Shown here: one piece after another, positions 1 through 8,400 of the stretch
How the letters are laid out: each line of letters starts with the position of its first letter
Position numbering within the stretch: position 1 is the first letter of the stretch
NCBI RefSeq assembly: GCF_024347655.1
Contig: NZ_AP025515.1
Coordinates: 620,001 to 684,000, forward strand
Direction of reading: 5' to 3'
DNA: 64,000 nucleotides
Source: Vibrio toranzoniae
Lineage (GTDB): Bacteria > Pseudomonadota > Gammaproteobacteria > Enterobacterales > Vibrionaceae
The notes under the pieces: generated by a model
Told to the model about the DNA's origin: nothing
Database searches by the model: none
Seen by the model: the letters and a program-made list of their open reading frames with translations, nothing else
Position numbers and translations under genes: made by a program

Positions 1-657
1 ATTCGCAAAGTGAACGAGATTTACGACAACATACTTGAGGTATCTGAACTGCTTCAATCTCATGTGTCATTTGATAGCCGTCCTATGTACCGCATTTATC
101 ACCTCAAACTCATCGCCATGCACAGTGACTGGCAAAACCGAACCTTGGTACGTAACCAATCGATTCATGGCAAAACGATACGTCACAGCATGTTCTTGAT
201 GGATGAAGTGATGATCATTTGGCTGATTCAGTCTGAACGCGAAGACATGAGCCGTGAGTACCACATGAATTGGCAACAGATCTTGGATTGCATGGAGATC
301 TTGACCAAGTTACGAATGTGCATACCTGATATGGAAAAGCCTGAAGAGTATGCGAGATTCAAATTCTATGCTTCTCAGACACACCGTAAACTCAACCAAT
401 TATCAATGATTTGCCCTATTAGCAGCGGTTCACCGGTTTGCACACGAGCGATGCATGCACTTACAGAGATCGCATCGAGCAACGAAGCGACCCAACCGGC
501 AGATAGCATGTACGAATTAACCAGTGATATCTCTAGCGTCGTGTCGCAAGTCTACGACCAAGTATTATCCGACATTACGAGAAGCTTGTATCAGCCTTTA
601 CCAGACATCAACGAAAAGGTGATAAATACTCGATTATCCGTACATCATTACATGTAA
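1..657 (+). CDS. Unknown protein, probably cut at its 5' end by the window
   Basis: The frame is open from base 1. A GTG at base 10 is a possible start (215 aa), but no ribosome binding site can be judged, so the true start may lie outside. The product looks soluble and mainly helical, with no signal peptide or clear membrane segment, and is rich in Met, His and Tyr (for example RMCIPDMEKP, residues 102-111). I do not recognise the family. It is followed 50 bases later by a strong terminator, which supports a real gene end. It could be a regulatory or sensory helical domain, but I cannot assign a function. Confidence 0.6.
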   Translation: MRKVNEIYDNILEVSELLQSHVSFDSRPMYRIYHLKLIAMHSDWQNRTLVRNQSIHGKTIRHSMFLMDEVMIIWLIQSEREDMSREYHMNWQQILDCMEILTKLRMCIPDMEKPEEYARFKFYASQTHRKLNQLSMICPISSGSPVCTRAMHALTEIASSNEATQPADSMYELTSDISSVVSQVYDQVLSDITRSLYQPLPDINEKVINTRLSVHHYM

Positions 658-704
658 AGACTTCGTGAGAGGAGAGCGTGCTGGAACTCTGAATTATTGA
701 GTTC

Positions 705-738
705 AAATCCGATATCACCATTGATATCGGATTTTTGT
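705..738 (+). terminator. Rho-independent terminator of the first gene
   Basis: A perfect 12-bp stem (AAATCCGATATC / GATATCGGATTT) with a 6-base loop runs straight into T-rich sequence. It lies 48 bases after the stop codon of the first gene and before the convergent LysR gene, so it may serve both strands. Confidence 0.85.
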
Positions 739-788
739 ATTTATGGGCTTCAAAATTTCTATCGCTATGTATCATTGCCTATGAAGTT

Positions 789-1685
789 TCAAACATCCCC
801 AGATTTGATATCGTTAGCCCAAGCTTGTGCTGCAAAATCAATGAACTGGCGAACAACTGGAAGCTGATAACTGCGAGACAGATACACCGCCCAAAGCACG
901 CTGCTTGGCGAAACAAAATCACCCAATATGCGTATCAGTTTGCCATTCGCAATCAGTGGGTTGGCTAAGTCACAAGGTAAACGAACTACCCCTTTCCCGT
1001 GCTGTGCCGCGCGAGTTAGCACTCCAACATCGTTGGCCTTGATGGTGCCAGACACCTCAACCGAATAGTGCTGATTATCCTTAACGAAATCCCACTTCGA
1101 GACATTCAGATGACGAAAGCAATTGTGTTGTCGAAGCGCTTCGACCGTTTCAGGTTCACCATGTTGGTCCAAGTAGGCTTGCGAGGCGCACACCACTGAA
1201 TCAATTACCATTAGCTTTCGTGCAATCAAACTATCGTCAGGTTGGTCCGTATAGCGAAGTGCAATATCTATCCTTTCATCCACCAGCTGAGTAAAACGGT
1301 CTGAAGCAAACAATTCGACCGTGATATTAGGGTGGCGCTCAGTGAACTGTTCAACCACATCCAGCAGCATGTATTGAGTCAAACCAATGGGTGCAGCAAT
1401 TCGAATGGTTCCTGAAAGATCATCGGTTTGATTGAGTGAAGTAACTTCTAGCTCAGCGGTTTCATGGAGGATTTTCTCACAGCGCTGTAAGGCGATTTCC
1501 CCTGCCGCCGTTAAGCTCACCTTTCGAGTCGTCCTATGTAATAGCCTCTGCTTCAACCACCCTTCTATCTCTTGAACATGACGCGAAACCTGCAACCGAC
1601 TCATATCCAAATGCTCAGCTGCTTGAGTGAAGCTGGCACAATTCGCAACTTCGACAAAGCTACGCATTGCCGTCAACCTATCCAT
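789..1685 (-). CDS. LysR-family transcriptional regulator
   Basis: A LysR-type regulator of 298 aa, the usual family length. The N-terminal winged helix-turn-helix (about residues 1-60) carries the typical pattern SFTQAAEHLDMSRLQVSRHV, followed by a substrate-binding domain. I chose the ATG at 1685 because AAGGAG sits 6 bases upstream; the longer frame adds only a GTG codon. It is transcribed divergently from the NAD(P)-binding protein at 1848, the usual arrangement for a LysR regulator and its target. A palindrome at 1759-1776 between them is a good operator candidate. The effector is unknown. Confidence 0.93.
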   Translation of the reverse strand: MDRLTAMRSFVEVANCASFTQAAEHLDMSRLQVSRHVQEIEGWLKQRLLHRTTRKVSLTAAGEIALQRCEKILHETAELEVTSLNQTDDLSGTIRIAAPIGLTQYMLLDVVEQFTERHPNITVELFASDRFTQLVDERIDIALRYTDQPDDSLIARKLMVIDSVVCASQAYLDQHGEPETVEALRQHNCFRHLNVSKWDFVKDNQHYSVEVSGTIKANDVGVLTRAAQHGKGVVRLPCDLANPLIANGKLIRILGDFVSPSSVLWAVYLSRSYQLPVVRQFIDFAAQAWANDIKSGDV

Positions 1686-1758
1686 CACGCTCTCCTTGAA
1701 CTGTTTAGCTGCTAATCGAATCTTATTAGATCAATATATAGATACAATCTACATCATT

Positions 1759-1776
1759 TTGCGATATTTATCGCAA
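1759..1776. promoter_or_regulatory. Palindromic operator candidate between divergent LysR and oxidoreductase genes
   Basis: TTGCGAT-ATTT-ATCGCAA is a perfect inverted repeat with 7-bp arms, roughly midway between the two divergent start codons. Position and symmetry suit a LysR binding site, though the spacing is not the classical T-N11-A form. Confidence 0.5.
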
Positions 1777-1847
1777 TCTAGTGAGCTATTAGACTGCAAT
1801 GGCTGTCGAGAAAACGACTCAATAAATTAGATAATTGGAGAGACATT

Positions 1848-2486
1848 ATGAAAATTGCAGTATTAGGCGCATCAGGTTGGATTGGTAGTCACATCGCTCA
1901 AGAGGCTCAATCTCGTGGTCACGACGTAGTTGCAGTTGTAAGAGATGCAAGCCGCGTAGAAAACAATGACATTGAAGTTCGTTCATTTGATTTACAAGAC
2001 GAAACTGCAAATCTAGCAAACGCACTAGCCGGCGTTGATGCAGTCATTACTTCGATTGGCGGACGTGCTCTGGGTAATCACGACATCGTAAAAAACACTG
2101 CGACTAAATTGCTGGCAACATTACCGAGCATCGGTATCGAGCGCTTACTTTGGGTTGGCGGTGCCGGCTCATTAGAAGTGGCGCCAAACGTACCGCTAGT
2201 GACCGTTCCGGACTTCCCTGCGGATTACAAAAATGAAGCGCTAGCACAGGGTGAAGCTCTTGAAGTGTTCAAGCAATCGAACAGCGAAGTTAACTGGACT
2301 TTTGTTAGCCCTGCAGCAGAAATATTCCCGGGCGAGAAACTATCAACCTACCGTACTGGTGGCGACCAACTACTCACCGACGAAGATGGCAACAGCAAAA
2401 TTTCAGTGAGCGATTACGCTATCGCGATGATTGATGAGCTCGAAGCTGGCAAGTTCCCACGTCAGCGTATTGGTGTCGCTTACTAG
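1848..2486 (+). CDS. NAD(P)H-binding oxidoreductase (NmrA/atypical SDR-like)
   Basis: A 212-aa protein beginning with the dinucleotide-binding motif GASGWIGSHIAQEA (residues 7-20, GxxGxxG). It then shows the atypical short-chain dehydrogenase pattern of the NAD(P)H-binding (NmrA, YwnB-like) family, including VDAVITSIGG and LLWVGGAGSLEV. There is no obvious YxxxK catalytic pair, so it may be a redox sensor or a flavin/quinone reductase-like enzyme. The start has a ribosome binding site (GGAGAG, 6 bases upstream). It is divergent from a LysR gene that probably controls it. Substrate unknown. Confidence 0.88.
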   Translation: MKIAVLGASGWIGSHIAQEAQSRGHDVVAVVRDASRVENNDIEVRSFDLQDETANLANALAGVDAVITSIGGRALGNHDIVKNTATKLLATLPSIGIERLLWVGGAGSLEVAPNVPLVTVPDFPADYKNEALAQGEALEVFKQSNSEVNWTFVSPAAEIFPGEKLSTYRTGGDQLLTDEDGNSKISVSDYAIAMIDELEAGKFPRQRIGVAY

Positions 2487-2510
2487 TCAACTCATATATA
2501 AAAACTAAAA

Positions 2511-2545
2511 AAAGCCGCTTGTTCAAAACAGTGCGGCTTTCTCAT
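2511..2545. terminator. Bidirectional terminator between convergent genes
   Basis: AAAGCCGC at 2511-2518 pairs with GCGGCTTT at 2533-2540, with an inner TGTT/AACA extension. A-rich sequence lies on the left and T-rich on the right, so it can stop transcription from both convergent neighbours. Confidence 0.8.
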
Positions 2546-2564
2546 CTTTATATTGAGCATTCCT

Positions 2565-3218
2565 TTAATCCAATGGCAGGTGACCTGTTTTCACTAGGAT
2601 GACGGTTTCTTCTTCCACATAAGGGAAATGCTCGCTCATATGCGGGCTGCGCATCCATGTGTGTTTTGGATACTCGCCATGTTCATCTTTAAAGGAGCCA
2701 GACAACACAAAGATCTCTTCACCACCAAAGTGACGATGCGGCTGAAAACGTTCGCCAACGGGCCATTTCACCAAGGCAACATTTTCGTGTTCAAAACCAT
2801 GCAGTGGCATCACTTGTAAACCACCAATACCCGGAAGCCATTCCGTTTCTAAAGTATTGATACGAACTTGAGTTAAGTCTCTCGCATCAAACTGGTTGAG
2901 CTTCACCAAGATCGTGCAGCCATTTTTGCTTGATGGAGAATGCGCACTGCCCGGGGGATTACGGATATAAGTGCCGGCAGGGAAATCTCCAGTTTCATCA
3001 GAGAACACGCCATCTAATACGAAGATCTCTTCGCCTTGTGGGTGTGGGTGCTCAGAAAACGAAGATTCAGGATCGTACTTCACCACACTGGTTGTGTGAC
3101 CTGATTCTTTCTCTTCTCTTTCAAGCGGCTTGCGCCAAACCCCTTTGGCATGGCTTGCAATCCAATCTAATGATTCGGTTTCAATAACCAGTCTCTTTGA
3201 AAAATCCATGTTGAACAT
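2565..3218 (-). CDS. ChrR-like bicupin protein
   Basis: A 217-aa protein made of two tandem cupin barrels. The first (about residues 50-110) has HPHPQGEEIFVLDGVF and the second (about 150-210) has PHRHFGGEEIFVLSGSF. Both carry the metal-binding HxH...E pattern with the ChrR-cupin spacing GEEIFVLxGxF. ChrR-type cupins bind zinc and can act as anti-sigma factors, but no sigma factor lies nearby and the N-terminal anti-sigma domain is absent. A metal-dependent dioxygenase or sensor role is therefore equally possible. It stands alone, convergent with the NAD(P)-binding gene. Confidence 0.85.
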   Translation of the reverse strand: MFNMDFSKRLVIETESLDWIASHAKGVWRKPLEREEKESGHTTSVVKYDPESSFSEHPHPQGEEIFVLDGVFSDETGDFPAGTYIRNPPGSAHSPSSKNGCTILVKLNQFDARDLTQVRINTLETEWLPGIGGLQVMPLHGFEHENVALVKWPVGERFQPHRHFGGEEIFVLSGSFKDEHGEYPKHTWMRSPHMSEHFPYVEEETVILVKTGHLPLD

Positions 3219-3379
3219 AATGGCGACCTTACTCTTGTTATCGTTTTAATTATTCTTATTATCTTTCTAGCTTCTATTCTACGCGAATACTGAGCGAGAG
3301 GGGCTATTCTCAGCTAGTTGCCTATAAAGCTCTCTCATAAATATTAAAGTCTAGTCTTAATTAGTTGCAGCAAACACGC

Positions 3380-4285
3380 TTAGCTCACTGGTGTTTGTTC
3401 AAAGCGACCTTTTACGAAATCAATGAAGGTTCGAATTCGGCTTGGTTGATAGCGGTCTCGATGGTAGATCGCTGAAAAGTCGACCTTAGGCACCACCCAT
3501 TCTTCAAACACTTGCAGCAATTGCCCGTCGTTCAGTTCTTGTAAGCAATAGATGGTTGGAACACGAATAATTCCGTTGCCCGACTTCGCGCCCTGCACCA
3601 ACACTCGCCCATTTTTACATTGCAGCCTGCCCGTCACATGCACATCGACTGTTTTCTTGGTGTCGTCTAGCGCTTGAAAGCTCCACTTGCGAACAGAGCC
3701 TGTTAAGCAGTCATGGTGGATGAGATCTTTAGGGTGATTTGGCTTCCCTTTACGAGCGAAATACTCAGGGCTCGCGAGTGTTCCCATCTCGATGTCCAAA
3801 AGCTTTCTGGCGATAAAGCCCGCGTCTTCTAAGCTTCCCATGCGAAAAGCGATATCGAAAGCATCTTCAATCAAATCCACTCGGTTACTGCTGAAATCAA
3901 GGCTAATGCTGATGTCTGGGTAGAGCTGCATGAACTCATTGACCAGATCCGCGATGATCACCTCACCAAGATAACCGCCGACACAGTTTACTTTTATGTC
4001 GCCACGTACTTCTTCGACATCATCAACCGCAGCAATCAGCGCTTGGTCTATGTTATCGAGGGCTTGCTCACATCTCGCGTACAGATCTTGCCCCGCGTGA
4101 GTCAGCCTCAAGGTTCGAGTGGTGCGGATAAACAGTGTCACACCCATCTGCTTTTCTAGGCTACTCACTTGGCGTGATACGTGGGAACGAGACACATCCA
4201 ACTCCTCAGCCGCTTTGGTGAAATTACCTAAACGAGCGATCAGCACGAAGGAGCGAATATCAGACAGGTTAATTTGATTGAGCAT
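3380..4285 (-). CDS. LysR-family transcriptional regulator
   Basis: A 301-aa LysR regulator with an N-terminal helix-turn-helix (NFTKAAEELDVSRSHVSRQVS, about residues 21-41) and a type-2 periplasmic-binding-like effector domain. It is divergent from the short-chain dehydrogenase at 4496, its likely target. The palindrome at 4329-4346 lies just upstream of its own start. The ATG at 4285 has only a weak ribosome binding site but aligns with the family start. It belongs to the same broad subgroup as the regulators at 789 and 25749. Confidence 0.93.
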   Translation of the reverse strand: MLNQINLSDIRSFVLIARLGNFTKAAEELDVSRSHVSRQVSSLEKQMGVTLFIRTTRTLRLTHAGQDLYARCEQALDNIDQALIAAVDDVEEVRGDIKVNCVGGYLGEVIIADLVNEFMQLYPDISISLDFSSNRVDLIEDAFDIAFRMGSLEDAGFIARKLLDIEMGTLASPEYFARKGKPNHPKDLIHHDCLTGSVRKWSFQALDDTKKTVDVHVTGRLQCKNGRVLVQGAKSGNGIIRVPTIYCLQELNDGQLLQVFEEWVVPKVDFSAIYHRDRYQPSRIRTFIDFVKGRFEQTPVS

Positions 4286-4328
4286 AGTCGCCAGCTTACT
4301 AATGAAGTTATGAGATAGACGCTTTTAT

Positions 4329-4346
4329 TGTTGCACCACAGCAACA
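4329..4346. promoter_or_regulatory. Palindromic operator candidate for the LysR regulator
   Basis: TGTTGC-ACCACA-GCAACA is a perfect 6-bp-arm inverted repeat 44 bases upstream of the LysR start, in the divergent promoter region. It is a plausible autoregulatory site. Confidence 0.4.
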
Positions 4347-4495
4347 GTGTTTCAAGTAAAGCGCTATATATCAACAATGCTCTTTTCCTTAATATACCTC
4401 CATCGCAACGAAGCAAGGCAACAAGCACTTGATTCGAATGCACTTAAACAATACGTCGTAGCCAACCGACGCAATAAAAGTACAGAGGAAATAAA

Positions 4496-5215
4496 ATGAA
4501 AAAACTAATCGTAATTACAGGTGCAAGCTCTGGTATTGGTGAAGCAATCGCTCGTCGTCTAAGCGATGAAGGTCACCCTCTTCTACTTTTAGCTCGTCGT
4601 GTTGACCGCCTTGAAGCTCTGAACCTACCAAACTCTCTATCAGTAAAAGTAGACGTAACAGACAAAGCGTCTTTTGATGCAGCAATCGCACAAGGTGAAG
4701 AGAAATTTGGCCCTGTAGACGCGCTTATCAACAACGCTGGTGCAATGCTTCTTGGTCAAATCGATACGCAAGACGCTCAAGAGTGGAAGACAATGTTCGA
4801 TGTGAACGTGATTGGTCTTCTGAACGGCATGCAGTCTGTACTTGCTCCGATGATGGAACGTAACACAGGTACTATCATCAACATCAGCTCTATCGCGGGT
4901 AAGAAAACATTCCCAAGCCACGCAGCTTACTGTGGTACTAAGTTCGCGGTACACGCTATTTCTGAAAACGTTCGTGAAGAAGTGGCGGCGTCAAATGTTC
5001 GTGTTACGACTATCGCACCGGGTGCTGTAGAAACAGAACTTCTGTACCACACTACATCTCAAGAGATCAAAGACGGTTACGATTCTTGGAAAGAAGACAT
5101 GGGTGGCGTATTGGCAGCTGACGATATCGCTCGCGCTGTATCATTCGCTTACCAACAACCACAGAACGTATGTATCCGTGAGATTGCTCTAGCACCAACT
5201 AAGCAACAGCCATAG
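4496..5215 (+). CDS. Short-chain dehydrogenase/reductase (classical SDR)
   Basis: A 239-aa classical SDR. It has the cofactor motif TGASSGIGEAIARRL (residues 7-21), the structural NNAG motif (about 79-82), a catalytic Ser in INISSIAG and the catalytic YCGTK (Tyr-x-x-x-Lys, about residue 147). It should be an NAD(P)-dependent oxidoreductase of YdfG-like type; the substrate cannot be read from sequence. A strong ribosome binding site (GAGGAAATAAA) fixes the start. It is divergent from a LysR regulator and ends at a strong terminator. Confidence 0.93.
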   Translation: MKKLIVITGASSGIGEAIARRLSDEGHPLLLLARRVDRLEALNLPNSLSVKVDVTDKASFDAAIAQGEEKFGPVDALINNAGAMLLGQIDTQDAQEWKTMFDVNVIGLLNGMQSVLAPMMERNTGTIINISSIAGKKTFPSHAAYCGTKFAVHAISENVREEVAASNVRVTTIAPGAVETELLYHTTSQEIKDGYDSWKEDMGGVLAADDIARAVSFAYQQPQNVCIREIALAPTKQQP

Positions 5216-5254
5216 AAGTTAATTATCACGCATATATTTGTGATGCATAAATAG

Positions 5255-5295
5255 AAAGCGCCACTACTTATTCAATAGTGGCGCTTTTGTTTTTA
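5255..5295. terminator. Terminator after the SDR gene
   Basis: A 12-bp perfect stem (AAAGCGCCACTA / TAGTGGCGCTTT) with a 9-base loop is followed by TTTTGTTTTT. It separates the SDR gene from the convergent lipoprotein gene. Confidence 0.88.
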
Positions 5296-5324
5296 TTGAG
5301 TCTAGCTACAAGCAGTAACCGTAA

Positions 5325-7142
5325 TTAAAACTCAACGCGATAAACTGATGTGCTACCACTTACTTCGTTGCCAATCGCAATAAAGTGGTTACCAGAGCGA
5401 GTAAAATACTTGATTGACTCTGGGCCTAGGTCACCCGCTTTCGAGTTGTAAGTATCGTTGTCGCAATCACCGTCTTCATCAACTTTAGTGCACACTGGTT
5501 GTGTAAAGTCTCGGTTGTTCAAGTAGCTGATGAAACTTGCAGTTTTAGGCTGTGTTACGTCGTAAACCATGATGCCACCTTGGCGTTCAAGACCAATAAA
5601 GGCATAGTGCTTACCGTTAATCTCAGCCACTTCGATAGCTTCAGGCTCAACCCCTTTATCATCACTGCGATCGTCACCACTTTGGTTGTTATCATTGGTG
5701 CTGTTGAAGTTTGCAGGATCTTGATCAAGAACGATCCGAGCGAAATCATCGCCGCTATCAAACACTAATTCGCCAGACTCATCCCAGATAGAGAAAGAAC
5801 GGCTACCGAATGCTTGAACTTTTTGGTCAGCAGCAAGTGTTCCTTGTGGCTTAATCACTTTAAGACGAGCAAGTTGCTTATTGTCTTTGAGTGCTCCAGC
5901 CAATGGGTGGTTCGCGTCAACGTCTAGCTTCTTGCCACGCACTTCATCGACATAAGCGATACAAAAGTCTTTTTCTGTGGTGTAGTTTTCGGTGCCTTGA
6001 TAATCGTCACCGTCCCACTCAAAACCTTTCTCATCACACATTTTTTGCGTGGTCTTGATGCCATATTCACGACCATCACCTTCGTTTGCAGTCACGATGT
6101 AGGTGTTGCCCTCAACACTGTAGCTAGTGATGCTATCTGGCATGTAGAGACCTTCTAACATTGCGTAGCTTTGTAGGTTACCTATGTTTTTGTCTTTATT
6201 TGACGCATCCAACTGAGCAGTATCCCAAGGCTTTCCACCTAATCCCAGAATCGCATCCACTTGTGCACTCACCACGTCAATCGCTGCTAATGCATTGTTC
6301 TCTTGCAGGGCTACATAGAGTTTTCCGTTATCAGCAAACGTTAGGTATTCCGGCTCTAGATCTTGGGCAACGGTTGCATTCGGAGTTGAGATTCGAACCT
6401 TTTCGGTCAATTCTGCGTGGCGTGGCTGACCTAGGTTGAATGCCTTGAAATCAATTTGAGTCACTTTCGCTTGCAAAGGACCGTTGGTTAAATCAACCAG
6501 TGTCACTGAGCCTTCAGGATCAATGCTGTAATCCGCATTCGGCTCACCTTCGTTTGCAGATGCAATGTAACGACCGTCCTTAGAAAAGCTCACCATGTCC
6601 GGTAATGCACCAGCCGTATAAGTAGTGAGCAGCTCTAACGTGTCTGAACGATAAAGTGCAATGATGCCGTTTTGTTGCTTGTCGGCGTTTTCAATTGCGA
6701 CCGCAACTAAGCCTTGATGAGTCGATACACTATTTGCAGCACCGATATTAATGCCAGAAGCCGCAGCTGCTGATTGAAGATCAATATAGCCCTCAGATGT
6801 TGGTTCGCTAGCCGAGTTCATTGATAAAACATCGACTTTCTGCGCTTGAGCGTTAACCACATAAAGCTTATCGGTACATGAATCGTAGCTGACGATTTCG
6901 GCTGCAGAAGTATCAAACGGAGCGTCAGTAATAGAACGGCCAACCAAAGTAAGTCCAGTTACCGCAGCACCGCTCGCGATTGGTTGTTGGATGGATTGGC
7001 ATTGAAGGCTAAAAGCATCAACTGACGCTGGAGATGGCGTAGCAGTCGTTGGTGATGTTGACGTTGATTGAGAACACCCTACTAGAGCAGAACTTACCGC
7101 GATAGGCAGTAATAATGTCAGCTTATTAAATTTACGATTCAT
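5325..7142 (-). CDS. Choice-of-anchor I family beta-propeller lipoprotein
   Basis: A 605-aa exported protein. The signal peptide ends in a lipobox (SALVGCSQ, Cys23), so it is probably a lipid-anchored periplasmic or outer-membrane protein. The body shows repeated propeller-type blades, for example YLTFADNGKLYVALQEN, YIVTANEGDGREYG and ESIKYFTRSGNHFIAIGNE, the pattern of the choice-of-anchor I family (alkaline phosphatase/esterase-like propellers). Enzymatic activity is uncertain. The N-terminus is Ser/Thr/Pro-rich, as expected for a linker after a lipid anchor. GGAGG upstream supports the start. It appears monocistronic. Confidence 0.88.
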   Translation of the reverse strand: MNRKFNKLTLLLPIAVSSALVGCSQSTSTSPTTATPSPASVDAFSLQCQSIQQPIASGAAVTGLTLVGRSITDAPFDTSAAEIVSYDSCTDKLYVVNAQAQKVDVLSMNSASEPTSEGYIDLQSAAAASGINIGAANSVSTHQGLVAVAIENADKQQNGIIALYRSDTLELLTTYTAGALPDMVSFSKDGRYIASANEGEPNADYSIDPEGSVTLVDLTNGPLQAKVTQIDFKAFNLGQPRHAELTEKVRISTPNATVAQDLEPEYLTFADNGKLYVALQENNALAAIDVVSAQVDAILGLGGKPWDTAQLDASNKDKNIGNLQSYAMLEGLYMPDSITSYSVEGNTYIVTANEGDGREYGIKTTQKMCDEKGFEWDGDDYQGTENYTTEKDFCIAYVDEVRGKKLDVDANHPLAGALKDNKQLARLKVIKPQGTLAADQKVQAFGSRSFSIWDESGELVFDSGDDFARIVLDQDPANFNSTNDNNQSGDDRSDDKGVEPEAIEVAEINGKHYAFIGLERQGGIMVYDVTQPKTASFISYLNNRDFTQPVCTKVDEDGDCDNDTYNSKAGDLGPESIKYFTRSGNHFIAIGNEVSGSTSVYRVEF

Positions 7143-7285
7143 ATATCCTCCATGATTTGAATCGAGATCATAGAGGGCTGTTATGACACTTATCTTTCTC
7201 TTTTATTAACAATAGGTGACGACAATCGGTGTCTTTTATCCATAACAACAGTGAGTTGAAGTAAGAATTTCATTAACAAGGATGC

Positions 7286-7319
7286 AAAAAAAACGCCCAA
7301 GCTGGCTGGTGCTTGAGCG
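7286..7319 (-). terminator. Terminator of ompW
   Basis: Read on the minus strand, GCGCTCAAGC pairs with GCTTGGGCG across one mismatch, followed by a run of eight T. It lies 26 bases beyond the ompW stop. Confidence 0.8.
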
Positions 7320-7344
7320 CTCTGAATCATCTAACAAAGGTTAA

Positions 7345-7998
7345 TTAAAAGTTGTAACCACCGCCAATCATGAATGCCCATGGGTCGATATCAACATCTG
7401 TGGAGTATTGTGTGGTAATTCCACCGACTGTTTGCTTGTACTTAGCGGTTGTACCAATATCTGCATACCAAACCGATGCGTTTAGAAACCAATCTTCATT
7501 GATCATGTAATCAATGCCGATGTTAGCCGCTAAGCCCCAAGAATCATCAAGAGATAGGTCACTCAAGCCTGCACTTTTACCCGTACTATTCAAACTTTCA
7601 TCAAAAAATACAGTGTAGTTGATACCTGCACCTACGTAAGGGCGAAAATCACTGTTCGCTTCACCGAAGTAGTATTGAACCATAAACATTGGCGGTAGCT
7701 GTTTAGTGTCGGCAACTTTACCTAAACCATTGACGGAGATATTGTGTGAGAATGGACTCGCTGCTAATACTTCAAAACTAAGGTTATCAGTAAACATGTA
7801 GCCGAAAGTTAAACCAAGCTGAGTATCTGAATCAACTGAAAACTCTAGGTCTGAATTGTCAAGAACAGCGCCACTGCTGTCATTTGGAGATACTGTTGCT
7901 GCACCAGCACGGATGATGAAATCACCTTCTTTATGAGCAAGAACATTGGTTGACAAAAGAGCCGCAATAACCGCAATACCACATACTGTTTTTTTCAT
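7345..7998 (-). CDS. ompW: OmpW-family outer membrane protein
   Basis: A 217-aa outer membrane protein. It has a typical signal peptide ending AHKEGDF, starts the mature domain with the OmpW pattern FIIRAGAATVSPND and ends in the terminal beta-signal GGGYNF with aromatic last residue. OmpW forms an eight-stranded barrel with a hydrophobic channel. The start has AAGGAAATAATA upstream. A perfect FNR box lies 94 bp upstream of the start, consistent with the known FNR control of ompW in enterobacteria and suggesting expression when oxygen is low. It is divergent from glgC. Confidence 0.95.
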   Translation of the reverse strand: MKKTVCGIAVIAALLSTNVLAHKEGDFIIRAGAATVSPNDSSGAVLDNSDLEFSVDSDTQLGLTFGYMFTDNLSFEVLAASPFSHNISVNGLGKVADTKQLPPMFMVQYYFGEANSDFRPYVGAGINYTVFFDESLNSTGKSAGLSDLSLDDSWGLAANIGIDYMINEDWFLNASVWYADIGTTAKYKQTVGGITTQYSTDVDIDPWAFMIGGGYNF

Positions 7999-8400
7999 TA
8001 TTATTTCCTTTTTAGGGCTTAATTCTTTATTGGTGAATGAGTAATCATTTCTTATTTTGCGTGCAAGGTAGCATAGAGTAACCCTACTTTATTGATGGAA
8101 ATCAATTTGTGAAAGGTTATGGTTATTTGTGTAAATTTATATCGACTCGATCACTTTATTTCCTCATTTTATTGACAGTTTTGTAATGCATATTTTCCGT
8201 GCGTCACTCCTTTAAACACTACACCTTAGCTTTACTTCGATCTATTTGCGCCAAAACAGAGCAAGCCAACATCTCACACGCATCAATTTGGTGCAGCACC
8301 ACACCGTTAACTCAAACCTTGATTAATATTCAATGAGTTACATTTGGCTTAGTGCTTGCAAGTGTATGTTCATAATCATAAATACATTGAGGTTCTCACC
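7999..8400. other. Divergent ompW/glgC intergenic region
   Basis: About 400 bases hold the promoters of both divergent genes. Besides the FNR box I see only AT-rich sequence and a TTGACA at 8173-8178 that could be a -35 element toward glgC, without a convincing -10. No small gene is evident. Confidence 0.5.
8092..8105. promoter_or_regulatory. FNR (anaerobic regulator) binding site upstream of ompW
   Basis: TTGATGGAAATCAA matches the FNR consensus TTGAT-N4-ATCAA at all ten defined positions. Its centre is about 100 bp from the ompW start codon. In E. coli ompW is a known FNR target. Confidence 0.82.

Noticed and set aside
735..968. 77-codon plus-strand frame
   Set aside because: It lies inside the terminator and antisense to the LysR gene, has no ribosome binding site and gives no recognisable product.
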